DNA of 64,000 nucleotides from Allobosea robiniae (GTDB lineage: Bacteria > Pseudomonadota > Alphaproteobacteria > Rhizobiales > Beijerinckiaceae). Below the pieces are notes generated by a model. It searched no databases. It had not been told where the DNA came from and saw only the letters and a list, made by a program, of their open reading frames with translations. The stretch lies in contig NZ_FNBZ01000006.1 of the NCBI RefSeq assembly GCF_900102525.1, forward strand, positions 1 to 64,000, read 5' to 3'. Positions within the stretch are counted from its first letter, which is position 1. Each line of letters begins with the position of its first letter. The position numbers were made by a program, and so were the translations under genes. This document shows positions 8,319 through 17,519 of the stretch, piece after piece.

Positions 8319-10736
8319 TCACCTCTTGCGGTCGAGTGGCGCCGCGAGGCTCGCGCTGACCGGAACGGTGGTGCCGGCGAGGTCGATCGCCCAGCTCCGT
8401 GCATCGAGCCAGGCCTGGTCGATCGGCTGGTCGCTTGAGGCCCAGCCCAGAGCCACGATGCCGTCGAGGCTCGCGCCGAAAGCGGCCGAGGTGATCTCGC
8501 CGACCGGCTTGCCATCCGCCAGGATCGCTTCGCCGCCCCAGGCCATTTGCCCGTTCGGGCGTGGCCCGACAAGAGCGATCAGCCGTTTCGTGCGCGACGC
8601 CGCCTTGGCGGCGACGAGCGCCTCCCGACCGAGGAAATCGCCCTTGCCGAGCTTCACCGCGAAGCCGAGGCCGGTCTCGTAGGGGTTGACGTCCGGCGTC
8701 AATTCGCGACCCCAGGCGCGAAAACCCTTCTCGATGCGCAGCGAGTCGACGGCGTAGTAGCCGGCATCGACCAGCCCGAGATCGGCGCCGGCCTCGTGCA
8801 GCGCGTCATAGATCGCGGCAGTGAACTCGACGGGCGCATAGAGCTCGAAGCCGTCGCCGAGATAGGAGCGGCGGCAGGCCCAGGTCGTGGCATAGCCGAT
8901 CGTGATCTTGCGGATTGCGTTGGCTGGGAAATCGGCGAGGTCGAAGGAGGTCGGCGAAAGACGGCTGAGGATTTCGGGGACCTTCGGCCCGGCGAGCGAG
9001 AGCACGGCATAGGACGAGGTGACGTCCGTCAGCGTCACGCCCTCGGGCAGCTGCCGCCTGATCCAGTGGGCGTCGCGCGTCGCCTGGGCGGTGCCGGTGA
9101 GCAGGAGATAGCTGTCGGGCGCGATCCGGGCGGCGGTGAGGTCGCTTTCGAACGTACCTCGGGCATTGAGCAGCGCGGTATAGACGGAGGTACCGACCGG
9201 AACCGCGACATCATTGGCGGCGAGGCGTTGCAGGGCGGTCTCGGCCTGCGGCCCCTGCAGCAGGAACTTGGCGAAGCTCGACATGTCGACGAGCCCGGCC
9301 GCTTCTCGACAGGCGCGATGCTCGGCCGCGACCGTCTCGAACCAGTTCTGCTGACCGAAGGAATAGCCGATCGAGCGCTCTGCCTCGGTGCGGGCGAAAT
9401 AATTGGCGCGCTCCCAGCCCATTTTCGAGCCGAAGACGGCGCCCTTGGCGGCGAGCCGGTCATAGAGCGGCGAGCGCCGGAAGGGGCGGGCGGTGTCGAG
9501 CTCGCGGTTCGGCCAGGGCATGGCGTAATGCAGCCCGAGCGTTTCCTTGATCCGGTCCTTCAGCCAGGCCGGGTTGTTGTTGAAATCGGCGAAGCGGCGG
9601 ATATCGACCGGCCAGAGATCGCTCGTCGCCTCGCCCTCGACGATCCATTCGGCCAGCGCCCTTCCGGCGCCGCCGGCGGACGCGATGCCCATCGAGTTGA
9701 AGCCGGCGCCGACATAGACGCCCGCCACCTCCGGCGCCTCGCCGAGCAGGAAGTTGTTGTCCGGCGTGAAGCTCTCGGGGCCGTTGAGGAAGGTCTTGAT
9801 CTCGGCCGTCTCCAGCGCCGGCACGCGCTGTAGTGCGTTCTCCATCAGGATGCCGAACTGGTCCCAGTCGTCGGGCAGGAGCTGGAACTCGAACGGATGG
9901 GGGATGCCATCCATGCCCCAGGGCTTCGCATCCGGCTCGAACCCGCCCATGACGAGCCCGCCGACCTCCTCCTTGAAATAGATATAGCCGTCGGGGTCGC
10001 GCATCACCGGCAGGTCCGGCGTCACGCCGGCGATCTTGCCGGTGACGATGTACATGTGCTCGGCCGAATGCAGCGGCACCGAGACGCCGCACATCTGGCC
10101 GATCGTGCGCGACCACTGCCCGGCGCAGATCACCAGCACCTCACATTCCACCCGGCCCTGATCGGTCTGGACCGCCTTGACCCGGCCCTTCTCCGTCTCG
10201 ATGCCGGTGACGCGGACGCCCTCGCGCACGGTCGCGCCGCCGCTGCGGGCGCCGCGGGCCAGCGCCTGCGTGATGTCGGAGGGGTTGGCCTTGCCGTCGC
10301 CGGGCAGCCAGACGCCGCCGACGAGATCGTCGGTGCGCATCACCGGCCATTTATCGCCGGCCTCCTGCGGGCTGAGCTCCTCGATCTCGACGCCTTGCGC
10401 GCGCGCTGCCGAGATCGTCCGGCGCAATTGCGTCATGCGCTCCTCCGTGCGGGCGACCGAGACCGAGCCGCAGCGCTTCCAGCCGGTAGCGAGCCCGGTC
10501 TCGTTCTCCAACGAGGCGTAGAGCTCGGTCGAGTAGCGGATCAGGCGCGTCATGCTGGACTGGCTGCGGAGCTGCCCGACGAGGCCGGCCGCATGCCAGG
10601 TCGTGCCGGAGGAGAGGCGCCCCTGCTCCAGGAGCAGCACGTCGCGCCAGCCGAGCTTGGTCAGGTGATAGGCGACCGAGCAGCCGATGATGCCGCCGCC
10701 GATGATGACGACACGGGATTGGGTGGGAATGGACAT
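8319..10736 (-). CDS. FAD-dependent dimethylglycine/sarcosine dehydrogenase-like protein with GcvT domain
   Basis: An 805-residue two-part flavoprotein. Residues about 8-400 are a DAO domain with the dinucleotide motif VVIIGGGIIGCSVAYHL and the covalent-FAD-type SSGTTWHAAGL segment. Residues about 430-800 are the folate-binding GcvT fold (AGLVDMSSFAKF, LRIEKGFRAWGRELTPDVNPYE, and the C-terminal GcvT barrel LVGPRPNGQMAWGG). Such enzymes oxidatively demethylate dimethylglycine, sarcosine or similar N-methyl compounds and pass the one-carbon unit to tetrahydrofolate. The exact substrate cannot be read from sequence. The gene follows a DeoR-family regulator on the same strand after 74 bases, which probably controls it. 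Confidence 0.85.
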   Translation of the reverse strand: MSIPTQSRVVIIGGGIIGCSVAYHLTKLGWRDVLLLEQGRLSSGTTWHAAGLVGQLRSQSSMTRLIRYSTELYASLENETGLATGWKRCGSVSVARTEERMTQLRRTISAARAQGVEIEELSPQEAGDKWPVMRTDDLVGGVWLPGDGKANPSDITQALARGARSGGATVREGVRVTGIETEKGRVKAVQTDQGRVECEVLVICAGQWSRTIGQMCGVSVPLHSAEHMYIVTGKIAGVTPDLPVMRDPDGYIYFKEEVGGLVMGGFEPDAKPWGMDGIPHPFEFQLLPDDWDQFGILMENALQRVPALETAEIKTFLNGPESFTPDNNFLLGEAPEVAGVYVGAGFNSMGIASAGGAGRALAEWIVEGEATSDLWPVDIRRFADFNNNPAWLKDRIKETLGLHYAMPWPNRELDTARPFRRSPLYDRLAAKGAVFGSKMGWERANYFARTEAERSIGYSFGQQNWFETVAAEHRACREAAGLVDMSSFAKFLLQGPQAETALQRLAANDVAVPVGTSVYTALLNARGTFESDLTAARIAPDSYLLLTGTAQATRDAHWIRRQLPEGVTLTDVTSSYAVLSLAGPKVPEILSRLSPTSFDLADFPANAIRKITIGYATTWACRRSYLGDGFELYAPVEFTAAIYDALHEAGADLGLVDAGYYAVDSLRIEKGFRAWGRELTPDVNPYETGLGFAVKLGKGDFLGREALVAAKAASRTKRLIALVGPRPNGQMAWGGEAILADGKPVGEITSAAFGASLDGIVALGWASSDQPIDQAWLDARSWAIDLAGTTVPVSASLAAPLDRKR

Positions 10737-10778
10737 GAGCGCCTCCGCGATGGAAGGCAGCTTAGCGGCTTGAATTCA

Positions 10779-10806
10779 GGAAACAACAAAAAACCACAAA
10801 AACGGG
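10779..10806 (-). promoter_or_regulatory. T-tract repeats upstream of the FAD dehydrogenase, candidate DeoR operator
   Basis: On the minus strand the spacer between the DeoR gene and the FAD dehydrogenase reads GTTTTTGTGG, then TTTTTTGTTGTTTCC. It is a tandem of TTTTTGT-like units in an otherwise GC-rich sequence. DeoR/GlpR proteins often use TTTCG/TTTTTG repeats, so this is the most likely operator. It is a weak call because it rests on composition. Confidence 0.35.
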
Positions 10807-10810
10807 CAAT

Positions 10811-11581
10811 TCATGCGGCGTGGATTCGAACCCCTTGCTCTGCCAGTTTCGCGGCGAGCGGGGTGGATGGAACCTGATCAACCAGAAGCCCGGCGCAAGG
10901 CTTGTCGCCAACGATGCGGCTGGGCAGCACGAGCCCGAACTTGCCGCTATCCGCCATCAGGAAACCCTGCTCGGCCGCGTTCAGCAGGGCGGTGCGGGTC
11001 GCGGCACCGGCGCGGGTGTAGTCGGTGAGGTGCCCGTTCGGATCGACGCCGCCGACGCTGACGAAGGCGAAATCGGCGGAGAGCCGCGCGATCGCCCGCA
11101 GCGTCTCCGGGCCGGTGGTCGCATCCTCGTTGCGATCGAACTCGCCGCCGATCAGGAAGACGCGGGCGCCGGCCAGCCGGCTGACGAGCCGGGCATTCTC
11201 CAGCGAGGTCGTATGCACGATCAGGCGCTTGCGGTCGGACCGGGCCAAGGCGCGGGCCAAGGCCTCGGTCGTCGTGCCGGAATCGAGCAGGATGGTCATG
11301 CCGTCGCCGATCAGCGAGACCGCGAGATCGGCGATCGCCTCCTTACCGGCGCGGTTCACGGTGCGGCGGCTGGCGAAGGAGGCTTCCGAGCGCTCGTTGC
11401 GGATCGCGCCGCCATGGACGATCGCGAGCAGGCTGCCCGCCGACAGGGCCTTGAGATCGCGCCTCACCGTCTCGCGCGAGACGTCGAGCGCCTGCGCCAG
11501 TTCCTCCACCGTGACGGAGCCCGTCTCATCGAGCTTCGCCAGGATGGCGTTGTGCCGTCGCGCTGCGAGGTCGCGTGTCAT
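10811..11581 (-). CDS. DeoR/GlpR-family transcriptional regulator
   Basis: A 256-residue regulator. The N-terminal DeoR helix-turn-helix is RRHNAILAKLDETGSVTVEEL...VSRETVRRDLKAL. The C-terminal sugar-phosphate-isomerase-like effector domain has ILLDSGTTTEALARAL, IHTTSLENA, FLIGGEFDR and ADSGKFGLV. DeoR effectors are normally phosphorylated sugars or related metabolites, but here the likely target is the FAD demethylating dehydrogenase directly downstream. The gabD-like gene upstream, 14 bases away on the same strand, may be in the same transcript. Confidence 0.85.
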   Translation of the reverse strand: MTRDLAARRHNAILAKLDETGSVTVEELAQALDVSRETVRRDLKALSAGSLLAIVHGGAIRNERSEASFASRRTVNRAGKEAIADLAVSLIGDGMTILLDSGTTTEALARALARSDRKRLIVHTTSLENARLVSRLAGARVFLIGGEFDRNEDATTGPETLRAIARLSADFAFVSVGGVDPNGHLTDYTRAGAATRTALLNAAEQGFLMADSGKFGLVLPSRIVGDKPCAGLLVDQVPSTPLAAKLAEQGVRIHAA

Positions 11582-11595
11582 GGATGCGGAGCCAG

Positions 11596-13056
11596 CTAGG
11601 CCGTTGCCCCGATCCCGCCGATGCAGGTGTATTTCACGTCGAGATAGTCCTGCAGGCCGTATTTCGAGCCTTCCGAGCCGAGCCCGGATTCCTTGACGCC
11701 GCCGAAGGGCGCGACCTCGGTGGTCACCAGTCCCTCGTTCACCCCGACGATGCCGTATTGCAGCGCCTCCGAGACCCGGAAGGTGCGGCCGAGATCGCGG
11801 GTGTAGAAATAGCAGGCGAGCCCGTATTCGGTGTCGTTGGCGAGGCGCAGCGCCTCCTCCTCGGTCTCGAAGCGGAAGACCGGGGCGACCGGCCCGAAGA
11901 TCTCCTCGCGCGCGAACTGCATGGCGCTGGTCGCGCCTGCGATGACGGTCGGCTCGTAGAAGCTGAGGCCCAGCTCCGAGCGCTTGCCGCCGGTTGCCAC
12001 GGCGCCGCCCTTGGCCTTGGCGTCAGCCACCATCTCCTCGACCTTGGCGATCGCCTTGTCGTCGATCAGCGGTCCTTGCGTCACGCCGGTCTCAAGCCCG
12101 GAGCCGAGCTTGAGCTTCTTGACCGCCGCGGTCAGCTTCTCGACGAAGGCGTCGTAGATGCCGGCCTGCGCGTAGAAGCGGTTGGTGCAGACGCAGGTCT
12201 GGCCGGAATTGCGGAATTTTGCGGCGATCGCGCCTTCGACCGCCCGGTCGAGATCGGCATCGTCGAAGACGATGAAGGGCGCGTTGCCGCCGAGCTCCAT
12301 CGAGACCTTCTTCACCGTGTCGGCTGCCTGCTTCAGCAGCACCTTGCCGACCGGTGTCGAGCCGGTGAAGGTGATCTTGCGCACCAGCGGATTGCCGGTG
12401 AGCTCGCCGCCGACGGTGCGGGCATCACCCGTCACGACATTGACGACGCCGGTCGGGATGCCGGCCTTCTCGGCGAGGATGCCCCAGGCCAGTGCCGAAT
12501 AGGGCGTCTGCGAGGCCGGCTTCGCGACGACGGTACAGCCCGCCGCCAGCGCCGGGCCGATCTTGCGGGCCAGCATCGAGGAGGGGAAGTTCCAGGGCGT
12601 GATCGCGCCGACCACGCCGAGCGGCTGCTTGGTCACGATGATGCGGCGGTCGGCCCAGGGCGAGGGGATGACGTCGCCATAGACGCGCCGCGCCTCCTCG
12701 GCGAACCACAGCACATAGGCCGCGCTCATGCCGACCTCGCCCCTGGCCTCGGCCAGAGGCTTGCCCTGCTCGCGGGTCAGGAGTTCGGCCAGCGCATCCT
12801 GATGTTTCAGGATCTCGTCGGCGAGCTTGCGCAGCAGCACGGCGCGCTCCTGCGCGGTCTTGGCAGCCCAGGCCGGGAAGGCGGCATGCGCGGCTTCGAT
12901 CGCGGCGCGCGTCTCCTCGACACCAGCCGAGGGCACCGAGCCGAGCATCTTACCCGTCGCCGGATCGGTCACGTCGATTGTTCCACCCGACGCCTTGTCC
13001 AGCCAGCGCCCGCCGACGAAGATCGCGTCGCGCTTGAAATCGCTCCACTTGGACAT
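11596..13056 (-). CDS. gabD: NAD(P)-dependent succinate-semialdehyde dehydrogenase
   Basis: A 486-residue aldehyde dehydrogenase. The catalytic cysteine is C288 in NSGQTCVCTNR and the general-base glutamate is E254 in MELGGNAP. The NSGQTCVCTNR context and the PWNFP and FTGSTPVGK motifs are typical of the GabD branch, which oxidises succinate semialdehyde to succinate in the 4-aminobutyrate pathway. Full length for the family. It precedes the DeoR gene with a 14-base gap. Related semialdehydes, such as glutarate or malonate types, cannot be excluded. Confidence 0.85.
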   Translation of the reverse strand: MSKWSDFKRDAIFVGGRWLDKASGGTIDVTDPATGKMLGSVPSAGVEETRAAIEAAHAAFPAWAAKTAQERAVLLRKLADEILKHQDALAELLTREQGKPLAEARGEVGMSAAYVLWFAEEARRVYGDVIPSPWADRRIIVTKQPLGVVGAITPWNFPSSMLARKIGPALAAGCTVVAKPASQTPYSALAWGILAEKAGIPTGVVNVVTGDARTVGGELTGNPLVRKITFTGSTPVGKVLLKQAADTVKKVSMELGGNAPFIVFDDADLDRAVEGAIAAKFRNSGQTCVCTNRFYAQAGIYDAFVEKLTAAVKKLKLGSGLETGVTQGPLIDDKAIAKVEEMVADAKAKGGAVATGGKRSELGLSFYEPTVIAGATSAMQFAREEIFGPVAPVFRFETEEEALRLANDTEYGLACYFYTRDLGRTFRVSEALQYGIVGVNEGLVTTEVAPFGGVKESGLGSEGSKYGLQDYLDVKYTCIGGIGATA

Positions 13057-13355
13057 GATTCAGCCTTTCAGAAATCCGGGGAGTCGCTGCCTCGTGCCGT
13101 CATGGCGCCCAATGGCGACAAGGCGATACGAGAATGGCGTCACGCATCCGTTCTACTGTGCGGCCGTCGCCATGTGAACACGCAGCGGCTCGAAGCCCGC
13201 TGCGGTAGGGGCGCGGTGGTCCATGCCGCTGCGGCGGCCGTGCACTGCACCCCAAGCGTCGGAGGCCATTTACGCCGCGCCTGCAATGGATAGGCTCGCC
13301 ACGATTCCCGCCGCTTTCCACCTGCGCCGGGTCGTTGCTCGAGAAAGGTGTTCCG
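13057..13355. other. Intergenic region between gabD and the amidase gene (divergent)
   Basis: A stretch of 299 bases between two divergently read genes. I see no open frame with coding character, no RNA gene and no clear inverted repeat. It should contain both promoters, but no convincing -35/-10 pair was found. A ribosome site (GAGAAAGG) lies just before the amidase ATG. Confidence 0.5.
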
Positions 13356-14666
13356 ATGACCGAAAGCCTCCGTCCGTCCGCCACCGAGCGCCTCGACCAG
13401 GCGCTCGGCCGGATTCGCGATCCCAAGCTCGAAGGCGGGAAGGTCTTCACGACGCTCTACGAAGCCTCCGCACGGCGCGAGGCCGAGGCGTCCGATGCCC
13501 GGATCGCGGCCGGAAAGCCGTTGGGGCCGCTGGATGGCCGGATCGTCTCGATCAAGGACCTGTTCGATGTCGCCGGCGAGACGACGCGCGCCGGCGCAGC
13601 CGTCTTGCGCCGCCAGCCGCCGGCCGCGGCCGACGCGCCGATCGTCCAGCGTCTGCGCGCTGCCGGCGCCGTCATCGTCGGCAAGACGCAGATGACCGAA
13701 TTCGCCTTTTCGGCGCTCGGCACCAACGCCCATGACCCGGTTGCCGGCAATCCGCATGATCGCAGCCGGGCGCCTGGCGGCTCGTCCTCGGGCGCCGTCG
13801 TCTCGGTGGTGGACGGCATGGCCGAGATCGCGATCGGCAGCGACACCGGCGGCTCGATCCGCATTCCGGCAGCCCTGACCGGTGCGGTCGGCTTCAAGCC
13901 GACCTCCGGCCGCGTTCCGACGACCGGCGCCTTCTCCCTTTCGAGCACGCTCGACACGGTCGGCCCGATCGCCCGATCCGTCGTCGATTGCGCCATGACC
14001 GATGCCGTTCTGGCAGGGCAGGCGCCATCGCCATTGGCGCCGCGGCCGCAGGCCCGCTTCGTGGTCGCGCGTGGGCGCCTGTTCGATGCGATGGAGGCCG
14101 AGGTCACCGAGGCGTTCGAAGCGGGTCTGGACCGGTTGCGGCGCGCCGGCCTGAGCGTCGAGGACGGCTCGCTCGATCCGAGTCTCGATGCTCTGGCCGC
14201 GCTCGACAGGATCGGCGGCTTCCCGTCGATCGAGCTCGGCGCGACCCTGCGCGATCTCGGCGTCGACGGCCTCGACGAGGTCGACCCCAAGACGCGCGTG
14301 CGCATCGAGGCCGGCGCCGGCATCCTCGGCGTCGATTATGTCCGTATGCAGCGCTGGCGGGCGGCGGCTGTCGCGGCTTTCGCGGCGGCGATGACCGACG
14401 ATACCGTCTATCTCATCCCGACGACCCCGATCCGGGCGCCGCTCCTTGCCTCGGTCGCCGACGATGCCGGCTTCCACCATGCCAACGGCCTCGTGCTGCG
14501 CAACCCCCGCATCGGTAACCTGCTCGACACCCCCTCGCTCTCGCTGCCCCTGCCGGTCCCGGCCGGCGCGCTGCCGGTCGGGATGATGCTGATCGGCCGG
14601 CGCGGCGCGGATCGCCCGCTGCTGGCGATGGCTGCAAGTGCCGAGGCCGCGCTCGCCCGCGTGTGA
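13356..14666 (+). CDS. Amidase (amidase-signature family)
   Basis: A 436-residue amidase-signature hydrolase with the Ser-cisSer-Lys triad visible: K67 in VSIKDLFDVAGE, S143 in APGGSSSGA and nucleophile S167 in GSDTGGSIRIPA. The GFKPTSGRVP motif follows as usual. Enzymes of this family cleave amides or carbamoyl groups; AtzF- and GatA-like proteins share the signature. The length and the lack of an allophanate C-terminal domain argue for a simple amidase. Start chosen at ATG 13356, with GAGAAAGG upstream. It stands alone, convergent with the IclR gene, so the substrate is open. Confidence 0.85.
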   Translation: MTESLRPSATERLDQALGRIRDPKLEGGKVFTTLYEASARREAEASDARIAAGKPLGPLDGRIVSIKDLFDVAGETTRAGAAVLRRQPPAAADAPIVQRLRAAGAVIVGKTQMTEFAFSALGTNAHDPVAGNPHDRSRAPGGSSSGAVVSVVDGMAEIAIGSDTGGSIRIPAALTGAVGFKPTSGRVPTTGAFSLSSTLDTVGPIARSVVDCAMTDAVLAGQAPSPLAPRPQARFVVARGRLFDAMEAEVTEAFEAGLDRLRRAGLSVEDGSLDPSLDALAALDRIGGFPSIELGATLRDLGVDGLDEVDPKTRVRIEAGAGILGVDYVRMQRWRAAAVAAFAAAMTDDTVYLIPTTPIRAPLLASVADDAGFHHANGLVLRNPRIGNLLDTPSLSLPLPVPAGALPVGMMLIGRRGADRPLLAMAASAEAALARV

Positions 14667-14707
14667 GCGGAATCGGTCGGTTCGCGCTCGCCTGGAGGCG
14701 TGGCGGT

Positions 14708-15550
14708 CTAGCCGTATCTGCGCCCGTTGGCGAAGGGGCCGACGCGCCAGCCGAGCTTGTCCTCGATGCGCCGGGCCGCAGCCTTCACGGCTTCGACGAA
14801 ATTCGCATGCTCCTCGTTCACGCGGAATTCGGGCAGGACGATCGAGACGGTGATCGGGCAGGCGCCGGCCTCATCCAGGACCGGCGCCGCGATGCAGGCG
14901 ACCGCATAGTCGGATTCCCCGGCCTGAATCGACACGCCCGCCGCGAGCGCGTCGCGCGCTTGCGCGAGCAGGGTGGCGGGATCGGTGACGGCGCGCCCGG
15001 TCGGCGAGGCCTTGGCGCTTCTGCGGAAGAGCGCAGCCCGCTCGGCCTCATCGAGCCCGGCGACCAGCAGCCGGCCTGAGGCGGTCCAGTTCAGCGGGAC
15101 GCGCGTGCCGACGCGCGAGGTGATGACGAAATGGCCGGGGCCCTCGGCCATCGCCTCGACCACCATCATGCCGCCGTCACGGCCACAGATCTGCACGGTC
15201 TCGCCGACCTCGCGCGCCAGCACATGCATCTCATGCGTCGCGACATTGATGACCTGGAGGTCACGGGCATAGGCGAGGCCGTAATGGTAGAGCCGGGGAC
15301 CGAGCCAGACGCCGCCATCGCCGGAGCGCGCCAGCAGGCTCTTGTCGAGCAGATCCTCGACGATGGCATAGACGGTCGAAAGCGGCGCGCCGATCGCGCG
15401 TGCGACCTCATAGGCCGTCTGGGCCCGGCCCTCCTGCTGGAGGTGGTCGAGGATCTGCACGGCGCGGTCGATGCCGCTGACGCGCGAGCGTCGCTGCGGC
15501 GCGCGCTCCGGCTCGTCTCCGCTGGCTTCCGTCGTCGTGGCTTTGGTCAT
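14708..15550 (-). CDS. IclR-family transcriptional regulator
   Basis: A 280-residue regulator. The N-terminal winged helix is GIDRAVQILDHLQQEGRAQTAYEVARAIGAPLSTVYAIVEDLL. The C-terminal IclR effector domain runs from about residue 95 (LYHYGLAYARDLQVINVATHEMH) to the end. A basic, low-complexity N-terminal tail (EPERAPQRRSR) precedes the DNA-binding domain. It lies 214 bases downstream of the PLP enzyme of the amino-acid ABC operon, on the same strand, and is the obvious candidate to control that operon. The spacer carries repeats that may separate the transcripts. Confidence 0.85.
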   Translation of the reverse strand: MTKATTTEASGDEPERAPQRRSRVSGIDRAVQILDHLQQEGRAQTAYEVARAIGAPLSTVYAIVEDLLDKSLLARSGDGGVWLGPRLYHYGLAYARDLQVINVATHEMHVLAREVGETVQICGRDGGMMVVEAMAEGPGHFVITSRVGTRVPLNWTASGRLLVAGLDEAERAALFRRSAKASPTGRAVTDPATLLAQARDALAAGVSIQAGESDYAVACIAAPVLDEAGACPITVSIVLPEFRVNEEHANFVEAVKAAARRIEDKLGWRVGPFANGRRYG

Positions 15551-15667
15551 GTCCGGGCTTTCATCCCTGCCGCGTATCGACTCAAACGGCGGTGACCCGC
15601 AGTGGTTTCCGTCGGGGCCGCGAACCTCTCCGCTTTGCCGCCCGTTTCGTCAACGCCGGTCGCTATA

Positions 15668-15713
15668 GCATCGGCCCGAAAAGTGGCATCCGGTTTTCGG
15701 GAAAAGCCGATGC
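15668..15713. repeat. Intergenic repeat with nested inverted arms (GAAAAGTGG/CCGGTTTTCGGG type)
   Basis: Outer arms GCATCGGC (15668-15675) and GCCGATGC (15706-15713) enclose inner arms CCCGAAAA and TTTTCGGG. The core matches a short repeat that is common between genes in Hyphomicrobiales genomes. It lies directly beside the palindrome at 15726-15768 and probably forms one composite element with it. Confidence 0.65.
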
Positions 15714-15725
15714 AAGATCAAAGAG

Positions 15726-15768
15726 CTAGAGTATCGGACTGAATACGATATTCAGTCCGATACTCTAG
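15726..15768. repeat. 43-bp palindrome overlapping the stop of the SelA-fold gene
   Basis: Perfect 20-base arms starting CTAGAGTATCGGACTGAATA (15726-15745 with 15749-15768) flank a CGA centre. The TAG inside the right arm is the stop codon of the minus-strand PLP gene. It can act as a terminator hairpin and belongs to the same family as the palindrome at 17004-17026. Confidence 0.8.
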
Positions 15769-16964
15769 TCCGGCCATTTCGCCAGCGAGGCGGCGCGCCG
15801 GTTGCGGCGCTCGATCAGCGGGCTTGCGATGATCGTGTTGCTGCGCCGCGCGGTCTCCAGTTCGGTGACGATGCGCGCGGCGACGATCTCTTCCTCATCC
15901 GGATGCAGGTTGCAGGGATCGAGGAAGAAATGGCCGTGCTCGACCTCGTGATCCCTGACGATGACCGGCGGCGTGCCGCGCGCCAGCGCGTCGGCGAGGT
16001 CCCAGGCGGTGATATGCGCCTGCTCGGGATCGACGGAGAGCTTCATCCGGTCGAGCGGATTGTTGGTCGGATCGGGCTCGATGACGGCCGTCACGCCGGG
16101 CCGCTCGGTGAAACGGGAAAGCCAGAGGTCGAGCGCGCGCTGCTCGCGCGCCCTGATGCCGGCATGGTCGCGCTTCTCCCAGGCTTCGAGCGCGGCCATC
16201 GTGCCGAGCACGCTTTCCTTGCCGACCTTCATGCCGCGGCCGATGCCGCCATTCTGGATGAAGGCGGCACGGACCAGCGCCTTGCGCCCGGCGACGATGC
16301 CGCCGGTCGGCCCGCCCAGGAACTTGTGCGAGGAGTAGAGCACGATGTCGGCGCCGGCCTCGAGGAAGCCGCGCAGGTCGTATTCGGAGGCCGCGTCGAC
16401 GATGACCGGCACGCCGCGCTCGTGGCAGATCGCTGCGAACTCGTCGAGCGGCAGCAGCCCGTACTGCACGGTATGGTGCGAGACGACGTAGAGCGCGGCC
16501 GCCGTGTGTTCCGAGATTGCGCCGGCGAGCTGGTAGGCGCGGGCGCTGGTGGGCTGCCCGACGACGATCGGCGTCGCGCCCGCAAGCCGGATCGCCTGTT
16601 CGACCGGCGCGCCATAGCCGACCATATGGCCCATCATGATCACGACCTCGTCCTGGAGGCCGCTGGCATCCGGCAGTTGCTCGACGGCGTAGAGGTCGTC
16701 GCCCGTCATCGCACCGGCGATCGCCAGCGTGATCCCGGCCGAGCAGGAGGCGGTGACGAAGCCGGCCTCGCTGCCGCAGAGCCGCGCGATGACCGCGCTG
16801 GCCTTGCGCTGGAGATCGTCGATCTCGACGAATTGCGGCAGGATCGCTGTCATTGCCGCAACCGCTTCCGGCACGACGATCGAGGCGCCGAGCGCGGTCA
16901 TCGTACCCGAGACGTTGATGACGGGGCGCAGGCCGAGGGAGGGGCGGATATCGGGGGCAGTCAT
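15765..16964 (-). CDS. SelA-fold PLP-dependent enzyme (ammonia-lyase/aminotransferase-like)
   Basis: A 399-residue fold-type I PLP enzyme. It resembles the selenocysteine synthase/D-glucosaminate-6-phosphate ammonia-lyase group. The N-terminus is [23 protein letters not shown], the PLP-binding lysine is K214 in [13 protein letters not shown], and the D-A motif is [10 protein letters not shown]. Such proteins catalyse elimination or amino-group chemistry on small amino compounds, not selenium insertion, when no selenium genes are near. It follows RidA in an amino-acid ABC operon, so a reaction producing an enamine or imine for RidA to hydrolyse is a reasonable inference. Its last codons lie inside a palindromic repeat. 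Confidence 0.78.
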   Translation of the reverse strand: MTAPDIRPSLGLRPVINVSGTMTALGASIVVPEAVAAMTAILPQFVEIDDLQRKASAVIARLCGSEAGFVTASCSAGITLAIAGAMTGDDLYAVEQLPDASGLQDEVVIMMGHMVGYGAPVEQAIRLAGATPIVVGQPTSARAYQLAGAISEHTAAALYVVSHHTVQYGLLPLDEFAAICHERGVPVIVDAASEYDLRGFLEAGADIVLYSSHKFLGGPTGGIVAGRKALVRAAFIQNGGIGRGMKVGKESVLGTMAALEAWEKRDHAGIRAREQRALDLWLSRFTERPGVTAVIEPDPTNNPLDRMKLSVDPEQAHITAWDLADALARGTPPVIVRDHEVEHGHFFLDPCNLHPDEEEIVAARIVTELETARRSNTIIASPLIERRNRRAASLAKWPD

Positions 16965-17003
16965 CGGTTTCTCCTGGAGGGCGGGCGGGGCTGCTGCCCC
17001 GGT

Positions 17004-17026
17004 TAGAGCATCGGCCCGATGCTCTA
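17004..17026. repeat. 23-bp palindrome supplying the RidA stop codon
   Basis: TAGAGCATCGG (17004-17014), a central C, and CCGATGCTCTA (17016-17026) form a perfect palindrome. Read on the minus strand, the terminal TAG (17026-17024) is the stop codon of the RidA gene. It shares the CTAGAGYATCGG arm with the element at 15726. Confidence 0.8.
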
Positions 17027-17512
17027 GGACACGGCGACGATCGCCTCGATCTCGACGGTGATCTGGCGTGGCAGCGAGCCGAAGCCGACAGCCGAGCGGG
17101 CGTGTCGGCCGGCTTCGCCGAAGACGGCGACGAAAAGGTCGGAACAGCCGTTGATGACGGCCGGGTGATCGCCGAAATCCGGCTCGGCATTGACCATGCC
17201 GAGCAGCTTGACGATACGCCGGACGCGGCCGAGGTCGCCGAGCGCGCCATGCAGCACGGCGAGCAGGTTGAGGCCGGTCAGCCGGGCATGGTCATAGGCC
17301 TGGGCGACGCTGACGTCGCGGCCGACCTTGCCGGTATGGAGCCGGCCGTCCTCATGCGTCGGCCCCTGGCCCGAGAGATAGATCAGGTCGCCTTCGTGGA
17401 TATGGGTCGCGAAATTGCCGATCGGCAGCGGCAGCGCCGGAAGCATGAGGCCAAGCTCCGCCAGGCGCCGATAAGGCGCGGTGTCGGGCAGGGTGGACAG
17501 GGCGGCGCTCAT
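17024..17512 (-). CDS. RidA family enamine/imine deaminase
   Basis: A 162-residue YjgF/YER057c/UK114 protein with the extended N-terminus of the longer RidA subgroup. Family marks are [12 protein letters not shown] ([22 protein letters not shown]), [10 protein letters not shown]...[17 protein letters not shown], and a final arginine-rich segment [22 protein letters not shown] containing the conserved catalytic arginine region. RidA proteins hydrolyse reactive enamines or imines made by PLP enzymes. Here it lies directly between the ATPase and the SelA-fold PLP gene. ATG 17512 ([10 protein letters not shown]) is preferred over an upstream start, which would overlap the ATPase gene. Confidence 0.85.
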   Translation of the reverse strand: MSAALSTLPDTAPYRRLAELGLMLPALPLPIGNFATHIHEGDLIYLSGQGPTHEDGRLHTGKVGRDVSVAQAYDHARLTGLNLLAVLHGALGDLGRVRRIVKLLGMVNAEPDFGDHPAVINGCSDLFVAVFGEAGRHARSAVGFGSLPRQITVEIEAIVAVS

Positions 17513-17519
17513 GGTTTCC

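Noticed and set aside
11575..13293. A 572-residue plus-strand open frame opposite the gabD gene.
   Set aside because: Composition is typical of antisense high-GC coding; the aldehyde dehydrogenase motifs lie on the minus strand.
13057..13355. A short gene in the 299-base gap before the amidase.
   Set aside because: The open frames there have no ribosome site and no similarity to a known protein; they extend from the antisense of gabD.
15765..16964. Selenocysteine synthase (SelA) as the function of the PLP gene.
   Set aside because: The fold is shared, but there is no selB, selC or selD near, and the gene sits in an amino-acid uptake operon with RidA.
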